Below, piece after piece: positions 47,662 to 56,495 of a DNA stretch of 64,000 nucleotides. This stretch comes from JANNVZ01 sp046155615. Lineage in GTDB: Bacteria > Bacteroidota > Bacteroidia > Flavobacteriales_D > Sanyastnellaceae. The notes beneath the pieces are model-generated. The model saw nothing but the letters and a program-made list of their open reading frames with translations. It did no database searches and was not told the origin of the DNA. A program made the position numbers and the translations under genes. Location: contig JBJXFP010000133.1 of NCBI GenBank assembly GCA_046155615.1, forward strand, positions 29,036-93,035. Direction: 5' to 3'. The first letter of the stretch is position 1, and each line of letters begins with the position of its first letter.

Positions 47662-47797
47662 TTCACAGCTTGCATTGATGCGCTGACCCAAGCCCAGTAG
47701 TGAAAAGCATTCAAAGAATAAAAGCAATGTGCAGAAGCCATAGAACCATGTCAATTCATCATTTTTACACCGCCTGAATGAAAGGCCCAGCAGACCA

Positions 47798-48943
47798 ATG
47801 AAAGTCTATCTTGATAATGCCGCCACTACGCCCGTAGCCCCAGAAGTGGTTGAGGCAATGATGCCATACCTGACAGAGCATTTTGGCAATCCATCCTCAT
47901 CCCATGCATTTGGCCGCAAGACAAAAACAGCCATAGAGCAATCTAGAAGAACGATAGCTCGTCTGCTCAACTGCACTCCTGCTGAAATCTATTTCACAAG
48001 CGGAGGCACTGAGGCTGACAACCTGGCCATGCACGCAGCACTGAACGATTTAGGTTGCACGCACATCATTACCTCGCCAACGGAGCACAGTGCTGTGTTG
48101 AAAACCGCACAACAGTTGGCCGCAAGAAACAAGGCTGCCCTAAGCATGGTACAATTAGATACCAATGGAAGCATTGATATGCAGCATTTGGAAAGTCTGC
48201 TTGCCTCCGAAGCCAAAAGTTTTGTGACACTGATGCACGCCAACAATGAAGTTGGGAATATGATTGACCTTACAGCGGTGTCAGAGCTGTGCGCTAAGTA
48301 CGGTGCCGTTTTTCACAGTGATACTGTGCAGACTATGGGCCACTACCCCATGGATTTACAAAAATTGTCCGTGCAGTTCCTCAATGCCTCGGCCCACAAA
48401 TTCCATGGCCCAAAAGGCACAGGCTTTATCTATATAGACCGCACCACAAGGGCCAATGCCACAATAACAGGTGGCGGGCAGGAGCGCGGATTGCGCGGTG
48501 GTACTGAAAATCTTTATGGCATAGTGGGCATGGCCAAAGCGCTGGAACTTTGCTACACTGATATGGCCGAACATGAAAAACATGTATCCGGTCTGAAACA
48601 ACTGATGGTTGAGCAATTGACAGAACGTATTCCGGGTATCACCTTCAATGGATTGAGTGCAACTGCGGATAGCCTGTACACGGTGTTAAGCTGCACCCTG
48701 CCTGAGAATGCCAATGCAGACACAATACTTTTCCTGCTTGATTTGGAGGGTGTGGCTTGCAGTGGCGGAAGTGCGTGTAGCAGTGGTGCCGCCAAAGGCT
48801 CGCATGTGCTTGAAGCAATTGGAGCATTGCGCACCGGTTGTGCCAGCGTCCGCTTCTCATTTAGTCGCAATACCACCATACAAGAGGTGGAATATGCAGT
48901 GAATAAACTGGCCGAACTCTGTTCAGTGCCCGTGGATGCTTGA
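47798..48943 (+). CDS. Cysteine desulfurase (NifS/IscS type)
   Basis: A 381-residue PLP enzyme that takes sulfur from cysteine for Fe-S clusters or thiolated tRNA. Visible features: the YLDNAATTPVAPEV start, HFGNPSSSHAFGR, FTSGGTEADNLA, a His in SPTEHSAV, MHANNEVGN, the PLP lysine in NASAHKFHGPKGTG near residue 200, and the Cys-bearing loop CSGGSACSSGA. The extended Cys loop is that of the IscS/NifS (class I) group and not SufS. No iscU or suf gene is nearby, so its acceptor is encoded elsewhere. It lies 136 bases downstream of glmM on the same strand. Confidence 0.93.
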   Translation: MKVYLDNAATTPVAPEVVEAMMPYLTEHFGNPSSSHAFGRKTKTAIEQSRRTIARLLNCTPAEIYFTSGGTEADNLAMHAALNDLGCTHIITSPTEHSAVLKTAQQLAARNKAALSMVQLDTNGSIDMQHLESLLASEAKSFVTLMHANNEVGNMIDLTAVSELCAKYGAVFHSDTVQTMGHYPMDLQKLSVQFLNASAHKFHGPKGTGFIYIDRTTRANATITGGGQERGLRGGTENLYGIVGMAKALELCYTDMAEHEKHVSGLKQLMVEQLTERIPGITFNGLSATADSLYTVLSCTLPENANADTILFLLDLEGVACSGGSACSSGAAKGSHVLEAIGALRTGCASVRFSFSRNTTIQEVEYAVNKLAELCSVPVDA

Positions 48944-49136
48944 TTTCAGTGTTCATAGCCACTTGTTCATTTCTAACTGTACTATGAGGTTAACCACAAG
49001 GCCATTTTTAACATATTTGGCCCTGTTACCGCCTTTTGAAACCACCCCCATGTGCGGGGCCAACTACCGGAAAAAAAAACCCGACAGTGGTTAAAGGCCA
49101 AAACACTCACAATACAATATCTAATTCAGACAAGCT

Positions 49137-49706
49137 ATGGGTTCAAAAAAAGGAAGACCTGCCACCAAACAGGCACGCCTGAAAGACGGCTTTTACGTGG
49201 AGCTTAGCTCGATAGGAAGCAATATGAAAATACTGATGCGTAGCGACACTGAAGCTGGTATGCATGACATAGCCCGTAAATACGGCATCAGTAAGAAAGT
49301 GCAGATAATGGGCGAGCACAAAAATGACGAGTGGGTGAATGAGAAGAAGGCTAAGATGGAAGCGAAAGCTGCATCGAGGGCCGCCAAACAGCTCATCAAA
49401 CAAGCGGAAAAGGCTGAGAAGGCTGCGGCCAAAGCAGTAGCCAAACAAGAAAAAATGGAAAAGCAGGCCGCTGAGAAAAAGAATAAGCCCGCAGGTGCAG
49501 CCAAAACAGGCAAACGCGGACGGCCCTCTAAAAATGCCTCAACTGGAAATACTGCCGCAGCGACCAAATCTGCCAAAGCCAGCAAGCCTGTGGCAAAAGC
49601 CAAAACAGCCAAGACTCCGGCCAAAAAAGCAAACACGGCCAAAGCAGTGACTGTGAAGAAGGCTGCGAAGCCTGTTAAAAAAGCTGCGAAAGGCAAGAAG
49701 AAATAA
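49137..49706 (+). CDS. AT-hook / histone H1-like basic protein
   Basis: A 189-residue, strongly basic protein. Two short motifs resemble AT-hook cores (KKGRPATK near residues 4-11 and KRGRPSK near 128-134). Between them is a small domain (GFYVELSSIGSNMKILMRSDTEAGMHDIARKYGISKK) followed by a Lys/Ala/Glu coiled-coil-like helix. The last 60 residues are a Lys-Ala-Pro-rich tail like eukaryotic H1 and bacterial H1-like proteins. It most likely binds DNA in the nucleoid; that is inference from composition. I do not recognise the small N-terminal domain. A strong terminator follows. Confidence 0.8.
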   Translation: MGSKKGRPATKQARLKDGFYVELSSIGSNMKILMRSDTEAGMHDIARKYGISKKVQIMGEHKNDEWVNEKKAKMEAKAASRAAKQLIKQAEKAEKAAAKAVAKQEKMEKQAAEKKNKPAGAAKTGKRGRPSKNASTGNTAAATKSAKASKPVAKAKTAKTPAKKANTAKAVTVKKAAKPVKKAAKGKKK

Positions 49707-49720
49707 TCCCAGATAAAACA

Positions 49721-49755
49721 AAAAACCCGTCATGCTGAAGCTTGACGGGTTTTTT
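49721..49755. terminator. Bidirectional intrinsic terminator between the H1-like gene and wecB
   Basis: A 12-bp perfect stem (49721-49732 with 49743-49754) has a run of A on the left and T on the right, so it can end transcription in both directions between two convergent genes. Confidence 0.9.
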
Positions 49756-49822
49756 ATTGCACCGTGATTCTGCAGGGTGCGGTATCTATGGACTCATTGC
49801 ACAGCTATTAAATAAATGAATC

Positions 49823-50950
49823 CTAAAGTGACGGCAACTTCAGCACATGTGTCATTATTTCAACTATCTGCTTACAGCTATCGCCCTCACCATAAGGATT
49901 TACGGCACGACTCATAGCCTGATAGGCCGATTCGTTGTCAAGCAAATTTTTCAGATGTTGGATAATGTTGTCCTTGCGAGTGCCTACAAGAAGCGCAGTG
50001 CCCGCATCTACACCCTCAGTTCGTTCGGTTACATCGCGCATTACGAGTACCGGCTTGCCAAGTGAAGGGGCCTCCTCTTGGATGCCTCCACTGTCGGTAA
50101 GCACAATGTGGCTTTTATTCATCAGCCATACGAGGTATGGATATTCCAATGGTGCTATGAGTTTGATGTTTGGTGCTAAAAGAGTAGCGTCTGCTACTGC
50201 CTTGATGTTTGGATTGAGATGCACGGGATATACAAACTCTACATCAGCATAAGTTTTGGCAATGTGCAATATGGCCTCGCAGATTTGTAAGAATGGCTCA
50301 CCAAAACTCTCCCTGCGGTGGCAGGTAACCAGGACAATGCGTTTAGAAAAATCGATACCCTCAAAGTGCGAACTGTAATGCCTCTCGTCTTCGCTGATTA
50401 TCTGTAATGCCAGCTTCAACGCATCTATCACCGTGTTACCTACCATATATATTGCACTACCAATACCTTCTTCTCGCAGATTTTGTGCAGCTAACGGTGT
50501 GGGCGCAAAATGATACTGAGTGAGGCGAGTGGTGAGCAAGCGATTCATCTCCTCCGGATATGGTGAGTATATGTTACTGCTGCGGAGGCCTGCCTCGATA
50601 TGCGCCACTTTAGCTTTCACATAAAAGGCAGACAATGCACCTGCAAGTACCGTAGTAGTATCACCTTGCACAAACACCACATCAGGTTTTACCTCTTCCA
50701 TCACGGGTTGCAATGCACTGATGGCGTTTGCTGTGAGAGATGAAAGTGTCTGATTGGGACGCATCAAGTCTAAATCATAGTGCGGTGTGATGGAGAAAAA
50801 CTGCAGCACCTGATCGAGCATCTGCCTGTGCTGCGCAGTTACACACACCATTACTTCAAAGGTTTCATCTTTCTCGAAGGCTTTGATAAGTGGCGCCAGT
50901 TTGATGGCCTCAGGCCGGGTGCCGAAAATGAAAAGCAGTTTGCTGCGCAT
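49823..50950 (-). CDS. wecB: UDP-N-acetylglucosamine 2-epimerase (non-hydrolysing)
   Basis: Converts UDP-GlcNAc to UDP-ManNAc for surface polysaccharide. The 375 residues show the family markers FGTRPEAIKLAPLI, VTAQHRQMLDQVL, VFVQGDTTTVLAGALSAFY, HIEAGLRS, PYPEEMNRLLT, VTCHRRES, PVHLNPNIK, LTDSGGIQEEAPSLGKPVLVMR and TERTEGVDAGTALLVG. The catalytic Asp, Glu and His contexts are intact. It lies 77 bases downstream of the GT39 gene on the same strand, so it probably ends a three-gene glycan operon with the GT2 and GT39 genes. Confidence 0.94.
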   Translation of the reverse strand: MRSKLLFIFGTRPEAIKLAPLIKAFEKDETFEVMVCVTAQHRQMLDQVLQFFSITPHYDLDLMRPNQTLSSLTANAISALQPVMEEVKPDVVFVQGDTTTVLAGALSAFYVKAKVAHIEAGLRSSNIYSPYPEEMNRLLTTRLTQYHFAPTPLAAQNLREEGIGSAIYMVGNTVIDALKLALQIISEDERHYSSHFEGIDFSKRIVLVTCHRRESFGEPFLQICEAILHIAKTYADVEFVYPVHLNPNIKAVADATLLAPNIKLIAPLEYPYLVWLMNKSHIVLTDSGGIQEEAPSLGKPVLVMRDVTERTEGVDAGTALLVGTRKDNIIQHLKNLLDNESAYQAMSRAVNPYGEGDSCKQIVEIMTHVLKLPSL

Positions 50951-51027
50951 GCGAAATAATTGAAGCGCGAATAAAGGGGTTGAATCAGGATAGTCGTGAT
51001 TTGAATGAGAAGCCTCTTCGATGCAAC

Positions 51028-52503
51028 TCAGTGCATTTGGAATATATAGGAATCAACCACTGCACCGGATTTTCGCAATTGCACTTCGTTGACTGCTGTG
51101 GCAGTATCTGTCCGTTGCTTTATGTCAACATTGCGGTGGATGTAGAAGTTGGTAAGCAGGGCATCCTTGTCGTTACTAAACACTACCTCGTCAGCCCGTT
51201 CATGGTTTTTTTCTATGAAGTCTGAGGCATGGTGGTATGGAAACATATCGCCACCTTTTCTTTTTATTTCTACAAAAAACTGCGGGAATGCAGAGAGCAA
51301 CATAACCGCGAACAATGCAGACATAGAGGCAAATGCCAGACGTCTGATCCAGATGTGCATGGTAAGCATTCGGTCAAGCCCAAAGGCTAACAAAATGCAT
51401 GCGAATGGAATAGCAAAGGTGGTGTAGCGCGCATCGAAGGTGGTGGTGTGGCCACTGCGAAAAGCAGTGAACAGTACGAAAGCGAAATACATGACAATAG
51501 GAAACAGAACAAACATGCCCTGACGGAAGTATTCACTTTTTCTTATTTTGAGAAATGCGAAAACCAGCAATGTGGCAGGCAACAACAGATAGCCAAGCAC
51601 CACCCAGACCGGCAGGGCAAGAGTCTGAAATTCGCTGGCAAAAATCTTGGCGGTGTTCAGCGCGGTGCGATACAATATGGTCTTGGTTGTGTCACCCTTC
51701 TCATCCATGCTGGCACGCTGATGATGCGCCTCGTTTTGTGCATCCATGTATTTTTTTCCATCAAGGCCTCCGTTGAATAGCCAGATGCTGAACAAACCTG
51801 ATGAAGCCACACCCATGATGGCGTATTTGATGAGCGCTTTCTTGTGACTGTGAAAAAAGAGCACCAGCAGAACATGTGAAAGCAAAACATAGATCACCAG
51901 ATAGTGAAACAACAAACACAACACTACGGACAATGTGTATAGTGGAATATGCAGCCAAGTATGCCGCTTGCTCACAGCCACCTGATAAAGCGAGTATGTG
52001 CTGAGCAAGGCGAAAAATGCACCGGGAACATAGGCGCGCGCCAACTGTCCATACTCGATAAGCAGCGGATGCATGCACAATATGATACCTGCAATGACAG
52101 CAGTACGACCATTGAAGAGTTGCCTTGCGAAATAATAACCAAGCACAACTGTGAGCACACCAAATACCAAGGAAAGAAAACGAAGTGAATAATTGGTATT
52201 ACCAAACACTTTAGTCCACCAGCTTAGCAGCATGTTGTATGCTATGCTGTTGCCGTTGTCACGAATGGTTGCATTCAGCACATTGTGATATGTCTTGTGC
52301 GCTCGTATTTCATCACGAGTGTAATGTTCTGGCAGATCTGCAAGCACTTTCAGTCCACCACCACCGGTGGCTTCATAACCATTGATGATGCAAAGCGTTA
52401 TCGTCTCATCATCACTAAGCCCGAAGTGTGCTAACTCGAACATGCGGGTACCGGTGGCCGCAGCAAGCAACAACAAAATGGTAATGGATATTCTGAGAAA
52501 CAT
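51028..52503 (-). CDS. GT39/ArnT-like membrane glycosyltransferase
   Basis: A 491-residue polytopic membrane protein with about 10-11 hydrophobic segments. The first periplasmic loop has FGLSDDETIT, the acidic pair expected in the GT-C fold. Further on is NYSLRFLSLVFGVLTVVLGYYFARQLFNGRTAVIAGIILCMHPLLIEYGQLARAY, as in the PMT/GT39 (ArnT) family. Such enzymes move a sugar from a lipid-linked donor to protein or lipid on the outer face of the membrane. The adjacent GT2 gene overlaps it by one base (stop and start share a T) and probably makes the polyprenyl-phosphate-sugar donor. Confidence 0.85.
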   Translation of the reverse strand: MFLRISITILLLLAAATGTRMFELAHFGLSDDETITLCIINGYEATGGGGLKVLADLPEHYTRDEIRAHKTYHNVLNATIRDNGNSIAYNMLLSWWTKVFGNTNYSLRFLSLVFGVLTVVLGYYFARQLFNGRTAVIAGIILCMHPLLIEYGQLARAYVPGAFFALLSTYSLYQVAVSKRHTWLHIPLYTLSVVLCLLFHYLVIYVLLSHVLLVLFFHSHKKALIKYAIMGVASSGLFSIWLFNGGLDGKKYMDAQNEAHHQRASMDEKGDTTKTILYRTALNTAKIFASEFQTLALPVWVVLGYLLLPATLLVFAFLKIRKSEYFRQGMFVLFPIVMYFAFVLFTAFRSGHTTTFDARYTTFAIPFACILLAFGLDRMLTMHIWIRRLAFASMSALFAVMLLSAFPQFFVEIKRKGGDMFPYHHASDFIEKNHERADEVVFSNDKDALLTNFYIHRNVDIKQRTDTATAVNEVQLRKSGAVVDSYIFQMH

Positions 52504-53243
52504 TATTTGCCTGTGCCGAAGATGAGTCCAAGGGTTTGCCTCACAGTTTTCATCACTTTCATTTTGCTGCTGCCTTTCTTTAGATCATAGCGCAGTATGA
52601 AGGGCACTTCATGAATGATTGGTTTGAACCTGCGCAGCTTAAGCAGTATTTCGGCCATGCAGCCAAAGCCCTGCTGCTGAATGAATTGGTCGCCATAGTG
52701 TGTGTGTGCCTCGCGTAGCAGGCCCACGCGGTATGCACGGTAGCCGCATGTATAGTCGCGCACTCCACGTATTGGAGTAAATATGCGAAAGAGATAACCA
52801 GCACCGCTGCTAAGGAATTCGCGAAACTTGGTGAGACCTACTATGCGTGAACCAGTGCGGTAGCGTGAGGCAATTACTACGTCACTCCCTTCACGCATTT
52901 GCATCACCATGCGCTGCATGAGGCCGGGATTGTGGCTGTCATCAGCATCTAAGGCTATAAGTATGTCTGTATCGTCTAAGTCTTTCAGGGCTTCTTTAAA
53001 TCCCTCGCGCATGGCACCGGCCAGGCCACGGTTGGGTTGCAAATCCAATAATCTCACGCTGATGTCTCCTGTGAAGTTGCGTGCTATGTCTGGAGTGCTG
53101 TCTTTGCTGCCGTCATTCACTACGAGTACTTCCATATTCAATCCAGAGTTGACACGGGTACTCTCTAACCTGCTCAACAACGATGGCAAGTTTTGCTCCT
53201 CGTTGTAGCTTGGCAACATCACTTTGATGCGTTGTTGTTTCAT
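52503..53243 (-). CDS. GT2 glycosyltransferase, dolichyl-phosphate-mannose-synthase-like
   Basis: A 246-residue GT-A enzyme. Visible are VMLPSYNEEQNLPSLL at the start, VVNDGSKDSTPDIA, the metal-binding LIALDADDSHNP, VIASRYRTGSRIVG, and DYTCGYRAYRV near residue 165. This matches polyprenyl-phosphate mannosyl or glucosyl transferases lacking the C-terminal membrane domain. It likely makes the lipid-linked sugar used by the GT39 enzyme whose start codon overlaps its stop. The donor sugar cannot be read from sequence. Confidence 0.88.
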   Translation of the reverse strand: MKQQRIKVMLPSYNEEQNLPSLLSRLESTRVNSGLNMEVLVVNDGSKDSTPDIARNFTGDISVRLLDLQPNRGLAGAMREGFKEALKDLDDTDILIALDADDSHNPGLMQRMVMQMREGSDVVIASRYRTGSRIVGLTKFREFLSSGAGYLFRIFTPIRGVRDYTCGYRAYRVGLLREAHTHYGDQFIQQQGFGCMAEILLKLRRFKPIIHEVPFILRYDLKKGSSKMKVMKTVRQTLGLIFGTGK

Positions 53244-53349
53244 AAAGAAAAAAATTCTGAGAGAGGCACAAGCCTTTACTCAGCAATGGTAGATGGTTGA
53301 ATTGAAAGGTAACTGGTCTGCGAATGTAATTGAAGGAAGAGGTACCGAT

Positions 53350-53577
53350 TCACTGCTGATTCTCCTTCATGCGCTGCTCTCCCTCGCGCATATTGCGCTC
53401 CATGCGTTGAGTCATGTACCTGCGGAAGTACCACCACAGCAATGCTATTCCAGGAATTACGAAGTTGTTGGCCGCATCATGCCATCCCATTTTCCACACC
53501 ATGTAGCTGGCATAGATGAATGAGGCAATGGCGAAGGTGAGCCAAAAGTTGACAAAGAACTTATTTAGTTGATGCAT
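53350..53577 (-). CDS. Small membrane protein downstream of lptC
   Basis: A 75-residue protein. The ATG at 53577 is preferred to an in-frame upstream start at 53664 because it overlaps lptC by only 17 bases. Two hydrophobic segments (FFVNFWLTFAIASFIYASYM and FVIPGIALLWWYF) are followed by a charged tail (MERNMREGEQRMKENQQ). No family is recognised. Overlap with lptC suggests coupled translation and an envelope role. Confidence 0.6.
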   Translation of the reverse strand: MHQLNKFFVNFWLTFAIASFIYASYMVWKMGWHDAANNFVIPGIALLWWYFRRYMTQRMERNMREGEQRMKENQQ

Positions 53578-54151
53578 TGGTTGGGTTCTGTTGGTCCATG
53601 TATAATTCTCCAGTAGGGTGGATAATGCGGTAGCGGGTAAATGCATCATTGCTTTCCAAACCATTGCCGCGTATCACGCTGCCATTTTCAAGTGTTATTA
53701 CTACAAACTTATCTGTGTAGATGCGCGAGCTGTCCGTTTCGAATATGAGTTGTTCGGTTTCTAATTTTTCTCCTTTGATATTGCGCAACACCACATTTTT
53801 TTCTGCAACAAAGCGTTTGTCATTTTCGGTGTATATGCCATGTTCTGCTATCAACTGAGCTTCTTCATTTTGTAAAGAGTCGTAGAAGCACAATTGAAAT
53901 CCGCCATTGGCTTCTATATAGTCAGCATCGCCTTTGTATTGGTCTATTCGCGCTGCGGTGAGCTTTTGGCGAAGCATGCCTTTTTCAGTAAATGTGTATG
54001 TGGCATTGTAGCTTGTCTGAACAGGCTTGTGTTGCGCATCTGTTAGTGCACGTATATCGTCTATTTCATTTTTACAAGATGAAAAGAATATGACAACACA
54101 AACTGATTTTAGCAAGCACCACAACCTTTGGTTTGCATATCTGCTAATCAT
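53561..54151 (-). CDS. lptC: LPS export system periplasmic protein LptC
   Basis: A 196-residue LptC-family protein, part of the bridge that moves lipopolysaccharide from the inner-membrane LptBFG complex to LptA. The N-terminus looks like a lipoprotein signal (VVIFFSSCKNEIDD), common for the Bacteroidota form. The OstA-like beta-jellyroll follows: SYNATYTFTEKGMLRQKLTAARIDQY, AQLIAEHGIYTENDKRFVAEKNVVLRNIKGEKLETEQL, then RIYTDKFVVITLENGSVIRGNGLESND, with the conserved V...G.G.....D ending. It sits in the cluster coaX - barrel protein - lptC, a neighbourhood known in Flavobacteriia. Confidence 0.87.
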   Translation of the reverse strand: MISRYANQRLWCLLKSVCVVIFFSSCKNEIDDIRALTDAQHKPVQTSYNATYTFTEKGMLRQKLTAARIDQYKGDADYIEANGGFQLCFYDSLQNEEAQLIAEHGIYTENDKRFVAEKNVVLRNIKGEKLETEQLIFETDSSRIYTDKFVVITLENGSVIRGNGLESNDAFTRYRIIHPTGELYMDQQNPTNASTK

Positions 54152-54156
54152 ATGGC

Positions 54157-55572
54157 TTAGTCATATTGATAAGTATGAAACCAGCGCTCCTTGCCACGCA
54201 GTGGTGCTAGCGTGAAGCCCAGCCAGATGGTGGTTTGTCGCTCAAGCACGAGGCCATTGAGCGTGGTGCCCAGTGAGCTGTTTTCCACTGCTACATGCAT
54301 TCGGCTCTCACTCTTGAGCAAAGGAATACTGAGGCCTGCGCTTACTGACTTGCGCATGATGTGCTCCTTGTTCAGTGTAAGGTGGGTTTGCTGCCATGCA
54401 GCGCCAGCGCGGTAACTCATGCGGTGAAGCAGATTGTCACCGCCATCGGAGATCGGTTTGTAGTCGATGCCAATGTTGACTCCGAGGGCATCAGTCAGTT
54501 GCGCATCTAAGCTCGTGCCTGCCTCGTCACGAATGCTGTATTGGCTCCAGTTCTGGATGGTAGCTTGCGCTCCTATCTGCCAGATGCCACGCTTGTGGTG
54601 GAATGATTTGAATCCAAGGCCTGCGGTGAAGGATTGAGGAATTATCACGTTTATTTTAGCTCCTGTGATGGTGACCGAAGTGTCAGCAGGATCGGTTTCG
54701 TAGAAATAAGAATCTGCCGTTGCGCTGAGTGTTCCCCGCAGGTCTTGCCCCATCTGGTATGTAAGCCCTACGTTCAGGTATTTGGATGCGATAGTTTTTT
54801 TGGCCACTTGTTTTATCTGCAAAGGCATCACATAGATAATTCCTACCTGCCAAGGATTTCCTTTTACAATTCTGGAACTCATGAATGTCGTTTTGGTCAG
54901 TCTTGAATTATAGTAGTTCAGTTGTTCTATATCAGCCACGGCTGTGTGTGTTGTTGAGCCGAAGAGATAATTCATATTGACACCGATGCTCAGGTTGTGA
55001 GGCATGCGCACTGTGTCAGCCTTACCGGTTACATCCACAGATATTTTAGTCTGCCATAAGGTGAAGAGGTAAGAGGCACCAACAAATGCTTCGTTCAATC
55101 CGCCCTTACCGGTATAAGTATAGTTCACGTTCACACTGTCATTTACTGCCTGGTAGTTGCTCACGGTGTATCCTACTCTGCTGTATGGATGCAGGCCGAA
55201 GGCGATGCCCAATGGTTTGCCTGGTTTGCGCAATGCCATGCTCATTTCGCTTATCAGGCCGTTTTTGTACTTCAGGCTTTCTGTATCAGTGCTGGCCTGC
55301 ATAAGGTGCGCTTCGCCCGTAAATTGTAAGAGGGTGTTTTCCAGAAATGAATAGGATGCAGGATTGAATGCGTTGATGGCTGAGGCATCAGTAAGAGCGG
55401 CTTGAAAACCACCCATGCCCAAAGATCGGGCACCGGCCTGGGCAGGCAATACTCCAAGTCCGAAGCGACTGTATGTACTGTTGATGCTCTGAGACTGGCC
55501 TGCATATGCGCCACAGATGGCGAGCGCTGTCAAGAATATTTTAGAGAGAAAGGTTGTGAAGTAATATTTCAT
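54157..55572 (-). CDS. Outer-membrane barrel protein of the coaX-lptC cluster, unknown role
   Basis: A 471-residue protein; the ATG at 55572 precedes a signal peptide ending near GQSQS. The N-terminal plug-like segment (STYSRFGLGVLPAQAGARSLGMGGFQAALTDASAINAFNPASY) resembles FadL/PorV-type outer-membrane proteins. It is followed by about 14 amphipathic strands and an aromatic C-terminus (WFHTYQYD). The function is not established. Conservation of its position between coaX and lptC suggests a part in outer-membrane assembly or lipid transport, but that is inference. The start overlaps the coaX end by 32 bases; lptC begins five bases after its stop. Confidence 0.75.
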   Translation of the reverse strand: MKYYFTTFLSKIFLTALAICGAYAGQSQSINSTYSRFGLGVLPAQAGARSLGMGGFQAALTDASAINAFNPASYSFLENTLLQFTGEAHLMQASTDTESLKYKNGLISEMSMALRKPGKPLGIAFGLHPYSRVGYTVSNYQAVNDSVNVNYTYTGKGGLNEAFVGASYLFTLWQTKISVDVTGKADTVRMPHNLSIGVNMNYLFGSTTHTAVADIEQLNYYNSRLTKTTFMSSRIVKGNPWQVGIIYVMPLQIKQVAKKTIASKYLNVGLTYQMGQDLRGTLSATADSYFYETDPADTSVTITGAKINVIIPQSFTAGLGFKSFHHKRGIWQIGAQATIQNWSQYSIRDEAGTSLDAQLTDALGVNIGIDYKPISDGGDNLLHRMSYRAGAAWQQTHLTLNKEHIMRKSVSAGLSIPLLKSESRMHVAVENSSLGTTLNGLVLERQTTIWLGFTLAPLRGKERWFHTYQYD

Positions 55573-56269
55573 GCAGACCACTGAGGGTTAAAAAGGGGCG
55601 CGCAAAAATGCGACTTTTGATGTGCTGAACAAAGTAACTGCTTGCACCTCCGGTAAAGATGACGATTGGGTCTGTCATTTCACTACAATATTGTTCTGTC
55701 ATTTTTTCTACCTCGAGCAAGGTGGCCAGCTCTACACCAGCACGTATGCTGCCCTCTGTGCTTGAGCCTATGGCTGCGGGCACTTCATTTTTGGGTGTAA
55801 GATGAGGCAGGCGTCCGGTGTACTGATGCAGCGCAAGCAGCCTCATTCGTATGCCGGGTGAAATGGCACCACCCCTCAATATGCTATCTGTTACTATAGT
55901 ATATGTGATGCATGTGCCGCAGTCCACTATAACGATGTTGCCTCTGCCAAATTCGCTGATGGCTGCTGCTGCGTTGGCCTTGCGATCAGCCCCAAGGGTT
56001 TGGGGTGATTCATAATCTATGGCGAATGGTAACGCAGTTTCTGCGACAAGCACAGTCACCTCGGCATACTGCTTTAGCAAATGGTGCAATGCCGAGTAGT
56101 CTGCCCGCACAGTGCTAAGCAGGACATGCTCCGGATTGTATTTCTCAACCAATGCTGCTACATCATTGAGTAGCGTGGTATCTTCAAGCACAGCGTGGTG
56201 CACTGTGAGCCTATCACTGAAGAATGCTATCTTGGTGCTGGTGTTGCCTTGATCTATGCAGAGGTGCAT
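55541..56269 (-). CDS. coaX: Type III pantothenate kinase
   Basis: Phosphorylates pantothenate, the first step of coenzyme A synthesis. The ATG at 56269 gives the family start MHLCIDQGNTSTKIAFF with the DxGNT phosphate loop; the frame is open slightly farther upstream. Other CoaX motifs are SPQTLGADRKANAAAA, VIVDCGTCITYTIV, GGAISPGIRMRLLALH and a late VIFTGGASSYF. Length (242 residues) is normal. It is the first gene of a four-gene cluster (coaX, barrel, lptC, small membrane protein), divergent from the deoxynucleoside kinase gene across 226 bases. Confidence 0.94.
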   Translation of the reverse strand: MHLCIDQGNTSTKIAFFSDRLTVHHAVLEDTTLLNDVAALVEKYNPEHVLLSTVRADYSALHHLLKQYAEVTVLVAETALPFAIDYESPQTLGADRKANAAAAISEFGRGNIVIVDCGTCITYTIVTDSILRGGAISPGIRMRLLALHQYTGRLPHLTPKNEVPAAIGSSTEGSIRAGVELATLLEVEKMTEQYCSEMTDPIVIFTGGASSYFVQHIKSRIFARPFLTLSGLHEILLHNLSL

Positions 56270-56495
56270 ATCATTTATTGATTTGTTGACTATTCGACTG
56301 TTTGAATCATTCAATTTGAAAATGATGGGGGCGAATATTGATTCCTTTCTTTTTTGTAAATCAAAATGAAAGATTGAGGTTTGGATAGATTCGCAAGCGA
56401 TAATACTCTTCTATCAAAGAATCAAATTATGACCTTTGAAAAATAGAATGATCAGCGAACTTGTCCTATTCTTCTAATATTCAATTTTCAATTCT

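Noticed and set aside
48944..49136. Possible structured RNA in the spacer before the H1-like gene
   Set aside because: Short inverted pieces (ggcca/tggcc and aaccac/gtggtt) are present but form no stable conserved fold I can recognise.
53578..53664. Longer form of the small membrane protein
   Set aside because: It would overlap lptC by about 100 bases; the internal ATG at 53577 gives a tidy 17-base overlap.
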